Source of the DNA: Streptomyces sp. NBC_00190
Lineage (GTDB): Bacteria; Actinomycetota; Actinomycetes; Streptomycetales; Streptomycetaceae
Direction: 5' to 3'
DNA: 64,000 nt
Assembly: GCF_036203305.1 (NCBI RefSeq)
Contig: NZ_CP108131.1
Location: forward strand, 1,240,001-1,304,000
Shown here: positions 33,691 through 42,093 of the stretch, piece by piece
Numbering within the stretch: the stretch's first letter is position 1
Layout of the letters: every line of letters begins with the position of its first letter
The notes under the pieces: model-generated
Told to the model about the DNA's origin: nothing
Databases searched by the model: none
Seen by the model: only the letters and a program-made list of their open reading frames with translations
Made by a program: the position numbers and the translations under genes

Positions 33691-35313
33691 ATGAAGGACA
33701 CGCGGACGTCATGGACGGTCCCCGGTTACACGGAGGTACGGGAGCTCGGCTCGGGCGGCAGCGGCCGCGTCGTGCTCGCCGTGCACGACGGTACGGCCAC
33801 GGCGGTCGCGGTGAAGTACCTCAGCGACCGGCTGCGCCAGGACCCGGCCTTCGTCGGCGAGTTCCGGGCCGAGGCCCGCCTGCTCGGCGGGCTCCGGTCG
33901 CCGTACGTGGTGGGCCTGTACGAGTACGTGGAGTCGCCCGGCGGCGCGGCCATCGTGATGGAACTGGTGGACGGCATCTCCCTGCGCGCCCTGCTGAAGC
34001 AGGCCGGGCGGGCGGACGCCGAGGCCGCGCTGGTGGTCCTGAAGGGCTCCCTGCTCGGGCTGGCGGCGGCGCACCGGGAGGGCGTGGTCCACCGCGACTA
34101 CAAGCCGGAGAACGTGCTGGTCGCGGCGGACGGCTCGTCGAAGCTGGTGGACTTCGGGATTGCGGCGGGCCGCGGGACCACACCGGGCGTGGCCGGAACC
34201 CCGGCCTACATGGCGCCCGAGCAGTGGCAGGGCCGGCCGGCCTCGCCCGCGGCCGACGTCTACGCGGCGACGGCGACCTTCTTCGAGTGCCTGACCGGGC
34301 GCAAGCCGTACGACGGGGAGAACTTCGCGGAGCTCGCGGTCCAGCACATCGAGGCTCCGGTGCCGGAGACCGAGGCCCCCGAGCCCGTACGCCCGCTGAT
34401 CCGACGGGGTCTGGCCAAGCAGCCGGAGCAACGGCCGGAGAACGCCGAGGCCTTCGTGACGGAGCTGGAGGGCGTGGCCCTCGCCGCGTACGGGCCGCAG
34501 TGGGAGGAGCGCGGCCAGCGCAAGCTGGCGGCGCTGGCCGCGCTGCTGCCGCTGCTGTTCCCCTCGGCGGGCGCCGCGGCGGAGGGCACCACCGCGGTGG
34601 CCACGACCACGCTGCACAGCGGATCCGGCTGGGCCCCCGGCCGGAGCGGCTGGCTGGCGGCCGGGGTGGCGCTGGTCCTGGGAGCGGCGCTGGTGCTCAC
34701 CACGGACGCGATCGGCGCGGCACCGGGCGGGGCCTCGGCACTGAGCGCGTTCGCCACGACGAGCGCGGCCCCTCCCGGGTCCGGCTCGCCGACCCCTGCC
34801 CCGGCCCCGCCGGTCTCGGCGTCCCCGTCCGCGAGCGCGAGCCCGTCGGCGTCGCCGAGTGCCTCGCCCTCGCTGTCGCCGGCTCCCACGCCCTCCGCGT
34901 CCTCGGCCCCGAGCCCGACCCCGAAGCCGACGGTGAGCTGGCCGACGGCGCCGACCCCCTCTCCGACGCCCACGCCGACGCCGACCCTGAAGGTCACGAA
35001 GGTCGACGTCTCGCTCAAGCCCGGCGTGTACCGCGGCGATGCGACCGTGACGCTCGCCGCCCAGGGCACCGGGCCGGTCACCGTCGTACTGGAGTGGTTC
35101 CTGGGCAGCGGGCCGGGCGACTATTCCGTGCCCGACGGCACGGACACGGTCGTCGTCCAGGCCGGTTCGGTGGCCCCCGTGGTCCGGGCCCACACCTTCA
35201 CCCGCGGCCGCGGCTGCTACGGCGGGGTCAGGGTCACCACCAAGCCCGCCGCCGGCAACAGGTCCGCGTCCGACTCGCAGTACCTGCTGCGCTGCCAGGA
35301 GGCGCCCCGATGA
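33691..35313 (+). CDS. Transmembrane Ser/Thr protein kinase with extracellular domain
   Basis: 540 residues: kinase domain (about 10-270) with GSGGSGRVVLAVHD, HRDYKPENVLVA (Tyr at the variable site of the HRD loop), DFGIAAGRG and MAPEQWQG; transmembrane helix near 325-345; a Ser/Pro/Ala-rich stalk (about 350-425); and a ~100-residue outer domain with VDVSLKPGVYRGDATVTLAAQG and two cysteines (GRGCYGG and YLLRCQ), likely an Ig-like disulphide-bonded fold. The stop overlaps the next start (ATGA), so the two products are made together. Confidence 0.9.
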   Translation: MKDTRTSWTVPGYTEVRELGSGGSGRVVLAVHDGTATAVAVKYLSDRLRQDPAFVGEFRAEARLLGGLRSPYVVGLYEYVESPGGAAIVMELVDGISLRALLKQAGRADAEAALVVLKGSLLGLAAAHREGVVHRDYKPENVLVAADGSSKLVDFGIAAGRGTTPGVAGTPAYMAPEQWQGRPASPAADVYAATATFFECLTGRKPYDGENFAELAVQHIEAPVPETEAPEPVRPLIRRGLAKQPEQRPENAEAFVTELEGVALAAYGPQWEERGQRKLAALAALLPLLFPSAGAAAEGTTAVATTTLHSGSGWAPGRSGWLAAGVALVLGAALVLTTDAIGAAPGGASALSAFATTSAAPPGSGSPTPAPAPPVSASPSASASPSASPSASPSLSPAPTPSASSAPSPTPKPTVSWPTAPTPSPTPTPTPTLKVTKVDVSLKPGVYRGDATVTLAAQGTGPVTVVLEWFLGSGPGDYSVPDGTDTVVVQAGSVAPVVRAHTFTRGRGCYGGVRVTTKPAAGNRSASDSQYLLRCQEAPR

Positions 35314-35915
35314 GCGATCCCCGCGTCCCGCAGGGCGACGACGACTACAGCGCCACCGTGCTCGGCAGCCACTGGTTCTCCGGGCCGCCGGCGGCTCCGG
35401 AGGTGACCCCTGACCGGGTCGAGGGTTCGGTGCTCCGGTTCGGGCCCGGGGTCACGGCGGCCATGCCCGCCCCGTTCCCCGTCTCCGCCACCGCCGTACG
35501 CGGCGCGGGGCGGCGGCGCGGCGCCGGGCTGCGGCGGTACACGCTGGCCGCGGTCGTCCTGCTCGCGGTCCTCGCGTACCTCGGGTGGCAGCGGTACGGG
35601 CCCGCCCTCGTCGTCCGGGACGTGGCCGTGACCACCGAGCCCGGGGGACCGGCGTGCGACACGGCGGCCGACGTGGTGGCCGTCGTACGGACCAACGGGC
35701 GCCCGGGGAACCTCACCTACCGCTGGCTCCGCAGCGACGGCACGCACTCCGAGCAGCTGACCGAGCGGGTGCCGCGCGGACAGCGGGAGGCGCGGCTGCA
35801 CCTGCTGTGGACCTTCCAGGGCGCCGGGACCTACCCCGCGAAGGCCGAACTCGAACTGCTCTCGCCCGGGCGGCGCACGGCCGCGGTGGAGTTCACGTAC
35901 CGGTGCCGTCTGTAG
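35310..35915 (+). CDS. Single-pass membrane protein with Ig-like outer domain, partner of the upstream kinase
   Basis: 201 residues. Residues 1-75 are cytosolic and polar and include the possible phosphosite region DDDYSATVLGSHW. A transmembrane helix (about 77-95) is followed by RDVAVTTEPGGPACDTAADVVAVV and a terminal FTYRC. The outer domain shares the layout of the kinase ectodomain: about 100 residues, beta-rich, one cysteine near the start or middle and one at the extreme end. It is translationally coupled to the kinase by ATGA. Its function is not known; co-receptor or substrate is an inference. Confidence 0.82.
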   Translation: MSDPRVPQGDDDYSATVLGSHWFSGPPAAPEVTPDRVEGSVLRFGPGVTAAMPAPFPVSATAVRGAGRRRGAGLRRYTLAAVVLLAVLAYLGWQRYGPALVVRDVAVTTEPGGPACDTAADVVAVVRTNGRPGNLTYRWLRSDGTHSEQLTERVPRGQREARLHLLWTFQGAGTYPAKAELELLSPGRRTAAVEFTYRCRL

Positions 35916-35949
35916 CGTCGCGGGGCAGACGGGAATGTGACGACAGGCC

Positions 35950-35994
35950 CTAAGCGGCCTCGGGGAAGTAGGGCACGTCCCCGAGGCCGCTTAG
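35950..35994. repeat. 45-bp palindrome, collapsed relative of the 58-kb MITE-like element; probable bidirectional terminator
   Basis: Arms CTAAGCGGCCTCGGGG and CCCCGAGGCCGCTTAG pair perfectly around a 13-base loop. The left 34 bases match the outer end of the larger element at 58046-58237 with one difference. It lies between convergent genes and provides the TAA stop of the GNAT-AAA gene (35991-35993). Confidence 0.75.
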
Positions 35995-37280
35995 AACCGC
36001 GCGTGCGCGGTGATGTCCGCCTCGAACTCGCCCGTCATCGCCGGGGTCACCGTCGGCCTGCACTGCCGGACGGCTGCCAGGTAGTCCGTCGTACCCGCGC
36101 CGAGCTGCGCGGCCACCGCGCCCCGCACGCCCACCGCCTCCAGGTCCCGTTCGAAGGACACCTGTGCCGCGATCCGCGCCGCGTGCTCGATGTCGGCAGG
36201 TGTGAACAGCTCGGTCGCCGCCACCAGGGCCGATACGTCGACGTCCGCGCGCCCCGCCGTGTAGCGGGACCAGATCGCGGCGCGGGCCCCGGCGTCCGGG
36301 GTGCCGATCGGGATCAGGTAGTCGAAGCGACCCGGCCGCAGGAAGGCCGGGTCGAGGGAGCGGATGGAGTTGGTGGCGCACACCAGCAGCCGTTCGTCGC
36401 CCTCCCGGAAGCCCGGGATCAGCTTGAGCAGTTCGTTGGTCACCCCGTGGATGCCGCCGGGCTGCGCGGGCTCGGTGCGCACGGGCGCGATCTCCTCGAC
36501 CTCGTCGATGAAGACGAGGACCCGTTCCAGCTCGGCTATCCGGGCGAACGCGTCGCGCAGCGCAGCGGCGAGGTTGCCCTCGCCGGCGAGGCGGGAGGGC
36601 AGCAGTTCGACGAAGGGCCAGCCGAGCCGGGAGGCGATGGCCCGGGCGAAGGTGGTCTTGCCGGTGCCGGGCGGGCCGAAGAGGGTGATGGCACGCGGCG
36701 GCCGCACGCCGTGCGCGGCGGCGCGCTCCGGTTCGGCGAGCGGCAGCACCACGCGCCGCTCGATGAGGTCCTTCTCCTTCTCCATGCCCGCGACCTTGGC
36801 CCACAGGTCGCTGGGCAGGAACCGGCCCCCGAGGTCGTCGAGGAGGCCGGCCGCCGGTCCGTGCAGCGGCTCGGTCTTCTCGAAGTAGGCGACGGCCGGC
36901 TGCCGCGTGTAGCCGGCGTTGAGGAGGCCCTCGCCGAGCAGGTCCTCCTCGGGCAGGACGTACGCGATCCGGCCGACGCGCGCCGCGACGAGCCGTCGCT
37001 CCAGCTCGACGAGCAGGGCGCTGGCCAGGCCCCGGCCGCGCCAGCCCGCGGCGATCGCGATGCGCATCACCCAGGCGCGCTCACCGGTGACGCAGGCGAG
37101 GGCCGCGCCGATCGGGACGCCCTGGTGGACGGCGACCACGCAGGGCTGCCGGCCGGTGAGGGCGCTGATGCACTCGGCGAGCGAGAAGACGGACTCCTGG
37201 CCGAGTTCGGCCGTGGTGTCGATCAGATGGACGACCGCTGCGAGATCGCTCTCGCGGTAGTCGTGGATCAGCCAGTTCAC
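35991..37280 (-). CDS. GNAT acetyltransferase-AAA+ ATPase fusion
   Basis: 429 residues. The first ~150 form a GNAT domain with the acetyl-CoA loop WRGRGLASALLVELERR. From about 160 a single AAA+ module follows: Walker A FGPPGTGKTTFARAIA (near 205), Walker B VLVFIDEVEEI (near 257), sensor CATNSI and arginine-finger region FLRPGRFDYLIPIGTP, like FtsH/Cdc48-class ATPases. The combination suggests an ATPase that presents or remodels a protein for acetylation, but that is inference. The gene starts divergently from a GT39-like gene; its stop codon lies inside the repeat palindrome. Confidence 0.88.
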   Translation of the reverse strand: MNWLIHDYRESDLAAVVHLIDTTAELGQESVFSLAECISALTGRQPCVVAVHQGVPIGAALACVTGERAWVMRIAIAAGWRGRGLASALLVELERRLVAARVGRIAYVLPEEDLLGEGLLNAGYTRQPAVAYFEKTEPLHGPAAGLLDDLGGRFLPSDLWAKVAGMEKEKDLIERRVVLPLAEPERAAAHGVRPPRAITLFGPPGTGKTTFARAIASRLGWPFVELLPSRLAGEGNLAAALRDAFARIAELERVLVFIDEVEEIAPVRTEPAQPGGIHGVTNELLKLIPGFREGDERLLVCATNSIRSLDPAFLRPGRFDYLIPIGTPDAGARAAIWSRYTAGRADVDVSALVAATELFTPADIEHAARIAAQVSFERDLEAVGVRGAVAAQLGAGTTDYLAAVRQCRPTVTPAMTGEFEADITAHARF

Positions 37281-37440
37281 CGGGTACCGCCCCTCGTTCG
37301 TGCTCCTGCGGCGAGGCTAGGGGCGGCCGACCCGGGCGATCACGCTCCGCGGTGCACAACAGCCGGACCGGAAACCGTCCGTGTCGTCCATAGACTGGTA
37401 CCTTCCGCCCACGCCCCGCACCGAGGACCAGCGCACCTTC

Positions 37441-38904
37441 ATGGCTTCCGACATATCCTCCCCGTCCGGTGCCCGCCGCCGGCACCTCGTGTGGCTGATC
37501 CCGGTCCTGTGGACGCTGGCGCTCGGCCTGTGGGGGCTCTCCCGGCAGGACAGCGTGTGGCGGGACGAGGCGGCGACCTGGCAGGTGGCCGGGCGGTCGG
37601 CGGACGAGATCTGGGCCATGCTCGGGAACGTCGACGCCGTGCACGGGCTGTACTACCTGCTGATGCACGGCCTCTTCGAGGTGTTCGGGGCGGGTACGAC
37701 GACCCTGCGGCTGCCGTCGGTGCTGGCGGTCGCCGCCGCGGCGGCGTGCGTGGGCCTGATCGGACGGCGGCTCGCCGGGTTCTGGGCGGGGCTCGGCGGC
37801 GGGCTGGCCCTGGGGCTGCTGCCGGCCGTGCAGTTCTACCTCCAGGAGGGCCGGCCGTACGCACTGGTCGCCGCCGGGGCCGGGCTGTCGACCCTGCTGC
37901 TGGTGTCGCTGCTGGAACTCCCGCCCGGTCGGCGGGCCTGGCCGCGCTGGACGGCGTACGGGATCACCGTGCTGCTGTGCGCCCTGCTCAACTGGCTGTC
38001 GCTGCTGCTCCTGCCGGCCCACGCGGCGACCCTGTGGTGGGTGCGGGCCGACCGCGGGGTGTGGCTGCGCTGGGCGGCGTACGGCGCGGGCGCGGTGGCC
38101 GGAGCGCTGCCGCTGATCCTGTTCAGCCGGGGGCAGTCCGACCAGGTGTCGTGGATACCGCCGCTGACCTGGCACATGCTGATCGGGCCGGGGATCCTGT
38201 TCGCGATCGGCGGCCTGTGCGCGTGGGCGGACCGGCCTCGTGCGGGCCGGCTGTCTGCGGCGGCGGTCGGGCTGCCGCTGCTGGCGGTGCCCCAGCTCGG
38301 GCTGGTGGGACTTTCGCTGGTCCAGCCGCTGTTCCTGGACCGGTACGTGCTGTTCAGCATGCTGGGTCTGGCCCTGCTGATCGGCGCCGCCCTGGGCGCT
38401 GCCGTACGGGCCACCGCGCCCCGGTTCCCGAAGGCCGCGGGCCTGCTGGTGCCGGGAGTGGTGGGGGTCGCGGTGCTGGCCCTGCTGCCGGTCGAACTGG
38501 GCAAGCGGGCCCCGGCGAGCCGGGTCGACGACGTCCTGGCGGTGGCCGGCGAGGTGGCGCGGCTGAAGCAGGACGGGGACGCGGTGCTGTTCGTACCGGC
38601 CGCGCGGCGGGACACCGCGCTGGTCTCCCCCGGCGCGTTCACGGGCCTGGCGGACGTGGCGCTGGCCGAGACGCCGGTGGCCTCGGCGACGCTCAAGGGC
38701 GAGGAGGCCGATCCCGCGCGGATCCGGGCGGCGCTGCTCGCACAGCGGCGGGTGCTGCTGGTGACGGACGCGGCGAAGGTCGCGAAGGCGCCGTCGGCGG
38801 AGCGGGACAAAGCGAAGGCCGCGGTGCTGCGGGAGCGGTTCACTGTGGTCGAGGACCGGCAGGTCCGGGGCCGCCGGGTGACGGTGTACGAGCGGCGCCC
38901 GTAG
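37441..38904 (+). CDS. GT39-like glycosyltransferase, polytopic membrane protein
   Basis: 487 residues with ten or more helices. The first loop carries VWRDEAATWQVAGRSADE, matching the acidic catalytic motif of GT39/GT83-type mannosyltransferases (Asp-Glu). The C-terminal ~100 residues form a soluble outer domain. It would use a polyprenyl-phosphate sugar donor to glycosylate a protein or lipid on the outer face. An ATG at 37381 would add 20 residues; 37441 starts next to a conventional arginine-flanked first helix and is preferred, although no clear Shine-Dalgarno is seen. Confidence 0.8.
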   Translation: MASDISSPSGARRRHLVWLIPVLWTLALGLWGLSRQDSVWRDEAATWQVAGRSADEIWAMLGNVDAVHGLYYLLMHGLFEVFGAGTTTLRLPSVLAVAAAAACVGLIGRRLAGFWAGLGGGLALGLLPAVQFYLQEGRPYALVAAGAGLSTLLLVSLLELPPGRRAWPRWTAYGITVLLCALLNWLSLLLLPAHAATLWWVRADRGVWLRWAAYGAGAVAGALPLILFSRGQSDQVSWIPPLTWHMLIGPGILFAIGGLCAWADRPRAGRLSAAAVGLPLLAVPQLGLVGLSLVQPLFLDRYVLFSMLGLALLIGAALGAAVRATAPRFPKAAGLLVPGVVGVAVLALLPVELGKRAPASRVDDVLAVAGEVARLKQDGDAVLFVPAARRDTALVSPGAFTGLADVALAETPVASATLKGEEADPARIRAALLAQRRVLLVTDAAKVAKAPSAERDKAKAAVLRERFTVVEDRQVRGRRVTVYERRP

Positions 38905-38957
38905 CGGACAGTTCAGTGCGAACGGCCCGGATGAGACTTGTCCGGCCGTGACCCGAG

Positions 38958-39000
38958 TTTCACATCATGTTCACGGGATTCACAGGGTATTCATACGGAA
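38958..39000 (+). promoter_or_regulatory. PhoP-box-like direct repeats upstream of the secreted protease
   Basis: TTCAC, TTCAC, TTCAC and TTCAT start at 38959, 38970, 38979 and 38990, spaced 11, 9 and 11 bases. Streptomyces PhoP binds 11-base direct units with a TTCAC core. The block ends about 41 bases before the protease ATG, a good position for activator or repressor binding. Confidence 0.5.
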
Positions 39001-39041
39001 TACCTCCCTCCGGACACAGGTTCGGCAGGCAGGGTCGGAAC

Positions 39042-39821
39042 ATGATCCACCGGATGCTTCCTCGACCGGCCCGCCGCACCCGTGCGCGGCGGGCATCCAG
39101 GATCCTGCTGGCGCTGGCCGCGATGGCCGCGCTGATCAGCGTGGACGTCCCCGACGCCGAGACCGGTCCCCCGTTCGGAGTCACCGCGCAGGCCCTGCCC
39201 GGCGCCTCGGCGGACCGGGTCGGCGCGCTCTTCTCGGGGGGCGGGCTCGACGACGGGCACTTCTGTACCGCGGCGGTGGTGCACAGCGACGACCGCGATG
39301 TGATCGCCACCGCCGCGCACTGCCTGGGCAACCCGGACACCACCGTCTTCGCACCGGGCTACCGGGACGGCGAGGCCCCGTACGGCGTGTGGAAGGTGAC
39401 CGGTGTCCACGTCGCCCCGGGCTGGACGGACGGCGAGAACCCGGACGACGACATCGCCTTCGCGACGGTGGCCCCGGTGGACGAGGGGCGGTCGGGTGCT
39501 GTCGAGGACCTCGTGGGCGGCTTCCAGGTCGCCGCGGAGCAGCCCGCCGACGCCACGGTGACGGTCATCGGGTACCCGAGCACCGACGAGACCCCGCTGC
39601 GTTGCGCCAACACCACCAGCCTGTTCTCGGACACCCAGCGGCGCATCGAGTGCCCGGACCTCAGCGGCGGCACCAGCGGCAGCCCCTGGCTGGTGCACGG
39701 CGCCCTGGCCGGGGTGCTCGGCGGCTACGAGGGCGGCGGCGCCGTCCCGGAGGTCTCGTACAGCGCGGTGATGGACGACCAGGCCGTGGAGCTCTACCGC
39801 GAGGCGGCGGACGCGGACTGA
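39042..39821 (+). CDS. Secreted S1-type serine protease (chymotrypsin-like)
   Basis: 259 residues from the ATG giving MIHRMLPRPARRTRARR, then a hydrophobic stretch ILLALAAMAALIS: a typical secretion signal. The catalytic triad is visible: His in ATAAHCLGN, Asp in DDDIAFATV, and Ser in GGTSGSPWLV. Cysteines sit at positions suited to disulphides (HFCTAA, AAHC, LRCANT, IECPDL). It would cleave proteins outside the cell. The repeats upstream suggest phosphate or starvation control. Confidence 0.88.
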   Translation: MIHRMLPRPARRTRARRASRILLALAAMAALISVDVPDAETGPPFGVTAQALPGASADRVGALFSGGGLDDGHFCTAAVVHSDDRDVIATAAHCLGNPDTTVFAPGYRDGEAPYGVWKVTGVHVAPGWTDGENPDDDIAFATVAPVDEGRSGAVEDLVGGFQVAAEQPADATVTVIGYPSTDETPLRCANTTSLFSDTQRRIECPDLSGGTSGSPWLVHGALAGVLGGYEGGGAVPEVSYSAVMDDQAVELYREAADAD

Positions 39822-39834
39822 CGCCCCTGCCCGA

Positions 39835-39855
39835 TCCGGGCCGGGCCGGCCCGGA
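39835..39855. terminator. Hairpin between convergent protease and Nudix genes
   Basis: TCCGGGCC-GGGCC-GGCCCGGA, an 8-bp GC stem with a 5-base loop, 14 bases after the protease stop and 19 before the Nudix stop. Probable bidirectional terminator. Confidence 0.5.
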
Positions 39856-39873
39856 CCGGCCCGCAGGACGGAC

Positions 39874-40377
39874 TCAGGCGTCGGCGGACTGACCCTCGAG
39901 GTCGGCGGCGGGGGCCTCGAACCAGGTCGGCTCGTCGCGGAGGGCCTGGTGGATGCGGTCCAGGGCGAACCGTTCCAGCGGGGGGAGCGCGTCCACGTCG
40001 AACCAGGCCACCTCCAGCGACTCGCTGTCATTCGCCCGGGCCTCGCCGCCGGTCGCGCGGCAGCGGAAGGTGATGTCCTGGAACTGGCAGACGTCACCGT
40101 TGGGGTAGGTGATCGGCTCCAGCATCTGTACGAGGACCACCCGCTCGGGGACGCACCGCACGGCCGTCTCCTCGTACACCTCGCGCACGGCGGTCTCGGC
40201 GGGCTGCTCCCCCGGCTCGGCGATCCCGCCGACCACGGACCACCGCCCGGTGTCGGAGCGCCGGCCGAGCAGCACCCGGCCCCGGTCGTCGAGGACGATG
40301 GCCGTGACCCCGGGCAGCAGAAGCAGCCGGTGACCGGCGGTGGCACGGATGTCGCGGATGAATTCCGGAGTGGTCAT
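39874..40377 (-). CDS. Nudix hydrolase
   Basis: 167 residues with the Nudix box beginning GGIAEPGEQPAETAVREVYEE and continuing TAV. The upstream strand LLLPGVTAIVLDDRGRVLLGRR is typical of the ADP-ribose pyrophosphatase/MutT-like group. Substrate unclear. The gene follows, in the same direction, a few dozen bases after the lnt gene start-to-end order (lnt lies upstream on the map, separated by 37 bases), but each probably has its own promoter. Confidence 0.9.
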   Translation of the reverse strand: MTTPEFIRDIRATAGHRLLLLPGVTAIVLDDRGRVLLGRRSDTGRWSVVGGIAEPGEQPAETAVREVYEETAVRCVPERVVLVQMLEPITYPNGDVCQFQDITFRCRATGGEARANDSESLEVAWFDVDALPPLERFALDRIHQALRDEPTWFEAPAADLEGQSADA

Positions 40378-40414
40378 GCCCCGACCCTACGAGGCCGGGG
40401 CGGCGACCCCCTCG

Positions 40415-42031
40415 TCAGGCAGCCCGGGGCGCGCGAATCCGGCGGGTCAGGACCCAGCCGAGCCCGCCCGCGGCGAGGAGGAGCAGCGCGTACTCGGGCA
40501 GCGGTCCCACGACGGTGGCCGGGGTACGGGTGGAGCGCAGCGGGATCTCGGCGACCAGCGCGTCGGCGGTGAACATCTGCGTCTGCTGCACGACCTTTCC
40601 GTCGGGACGGATCACCGCGCTCACCCCGCTGGTGACGGGCACGAGGACGGTGCGGCTGTGCTCGACGGCGCGGATCCGGTCCATGGCGAGCTGCTGGTAG
40701 GTCATCTGGGTCCGGCCGAACGTGGCGTTGTTGCTGGGTACGGCGATCACCTGGGCGCCGTCCCGGACGGTGGAGCGGACGGCGTCATCGAAGGCGGCCT
40801 CGAAGCAGGTGACCATGCCGACGCCGCTGCCGGCCATGTCGAAGACGCCGGGGTCCTTGCCGGGCCCGAAGTCGCGGCGCACCCGGTCCACGTCCGAGCT
40901 GAAGAGCCGGACGAAGGAGCGCATCGGGATGCGCTCGCCGAAGGGCTGGATCTTCCGCTTGTCGTACGTCTCGGTGGGGCCGGCCACCGGGTCCCAGAGG
41001 ATCACCGTGTTGCGCAGCGGGCCGGTCTCCGGGGCCACGACGGCGCCGATGGCGACGGGCACGCCGATCGCCTTGACCGCCGTGTCGATGGCTTCGTACG
41101 CGTCGGGCTCGGCGTACGGGTCCAGGTCGGAGGAGTTCTCCGGCCAGACGACGAAGTCGGGCTTCGGGGCGCGGCCCGCCTTGACGTCACCGGCGAGCTG
41201 AATGGTCCGGTTGACGTGGTTGTCCAGGACCTGGCGGCGCTGGGCGTTGAAGTCGAAGCCCAGGCGCGGCACGTTGCCCTGGATGACGGCGGCCACCGCG
41301 GTGCCGTCCTCGGCCGCGTCGGAGACCAGGGGCCGGACTGCGAGGCCGGCGCCGATGGGCACGGCGACGGTGAGCGCGGCCAGGGCCGCGGTGGCGCGCC
41401 GGGGGCGGTCGAGGGCGACGCGCAGGGCCGCGTAGAGGCCGAATCCGCAGAGGGCCACGGCGAAGGAGAGCAGCGGGGTGCCGCCGAGGGCGGCGATCGG
41501 GGTGAAGACGCCGTCGGCCTGGCCGAAGGCGAGTTTGCCCCAGGGGAACCCGCCGAAGGGGGCCCGGGCGCGCAGGGCCTCGCCCGCGACCCAAACGGCG
41601 GCGGCGAACAGCGGCCAGGCCGGGAGGCGGCTGACGAGGCCGATGCCGAGGCCGGTGAGTCCGATGAAGAGGGCCTCGACGGCGGCCAGCGCAAGCCACG
41701 GCACCGGGCCGACTTCCGCGCCGGTCCAGACGAGCAGCGGCAGCAGGAAGCCGAGCCCGGCGAGGAATCCGAGGCCGAAGCCCGCCCGGGCGCGGCGGCC
41801 GTGGAGGCAGCCGGCGAGCAGGGCGAGGGCGAGGGGGGCCAGCCACCACAGGGGGCGGGGCGGGAAGCTGAGGTAGAGCAGCACCCCGGCGAGGGCGGCG
41901 AGCGCGGCGCGCAGCAGGGCGGCGCCCTTCCGTTTCGCGCCGGAGGCGGGGTGCGCCGCGGCTTCGGTCGGGACTCCGGCTGCGGGCTGCGGGGGCTCGT
42001 TCCCGGGCGCGCGGGTGACACTGCTGCTCAT
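40415..42031 (-). CDS. lnt: Apolipoprotein N-acyltransferase
   Basis: 538 residues, start ATG giving MSSSVTRAPGNEPPQPAAG, a Pro/Ala-rich cytosolic tail, then about eight N-terminal helices and a carbon-nitrogen hydrolase domain. The catalytic triad of Lnt is visible as Glu in FVVWPENSSD, Lys in YDKRKIQPFGERIPMR and Cys in GMVTCFEAAFDD. It adds the third acyl chain to lipoproteins; Streptomyces make triacylated lipoproteins and often have two Lnt copies. The open frame continues antisense to 42553 but the upstream part is not Lnt-like. Confidence 0.9.
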   Translation of the reverse strand: MSSSVTRAPGNEPPQPAAGVPTEAAAHPASGAKRKGAALLRAALAALAGVLLYLSFPPRPLWWLAPLALALLAGCLHGRRARAGFGLGFLAGLGFLLPLLVWTGAEVGPVPWLALAAVEALFIGLTGLGIGLVSRLPAWPLFAAAVWVAGEALRARAPFGGFPWGKLAFGQADGVFTPIAALGGTPLLSFAVALCGFGLYAALRVALDRPRRATAALAALTVAVPIGAGLAVRPLVSDAAEDGTAVAAVIQGNVPRLGFDFNAQRRQVLDNHVNRTIQLAGDVKAGRAPKPDFVVWPENSSDLDPYAEPDAYEAIDTAVKAIGVPVAIGAVVAPETGPLRNTVILWDPVAGPTETYDKRKIQPFGERIPMRSFVRLFSSDVDRVRRDFGPGKDPGVFDMAGSGVGMVTCFEAAFDDAVRSTVRDGAQVIAVPSNNATFGRTQMTYQQLAMDRIRAVEHSRTVLVPVTSGVSAVIRPDGKVVQQTQMFTADALVAEIPLRSTRTPATVVGPLPEYALLLLAAGGLGWVLTRRIRAPRAA

Positions 42032-42093
42032 CTGGCGGAGTGTACGTCCCCGGGCGCCGGGCGCTGGTAAAGAGTGCCGGGCGCGGTGAAGAG

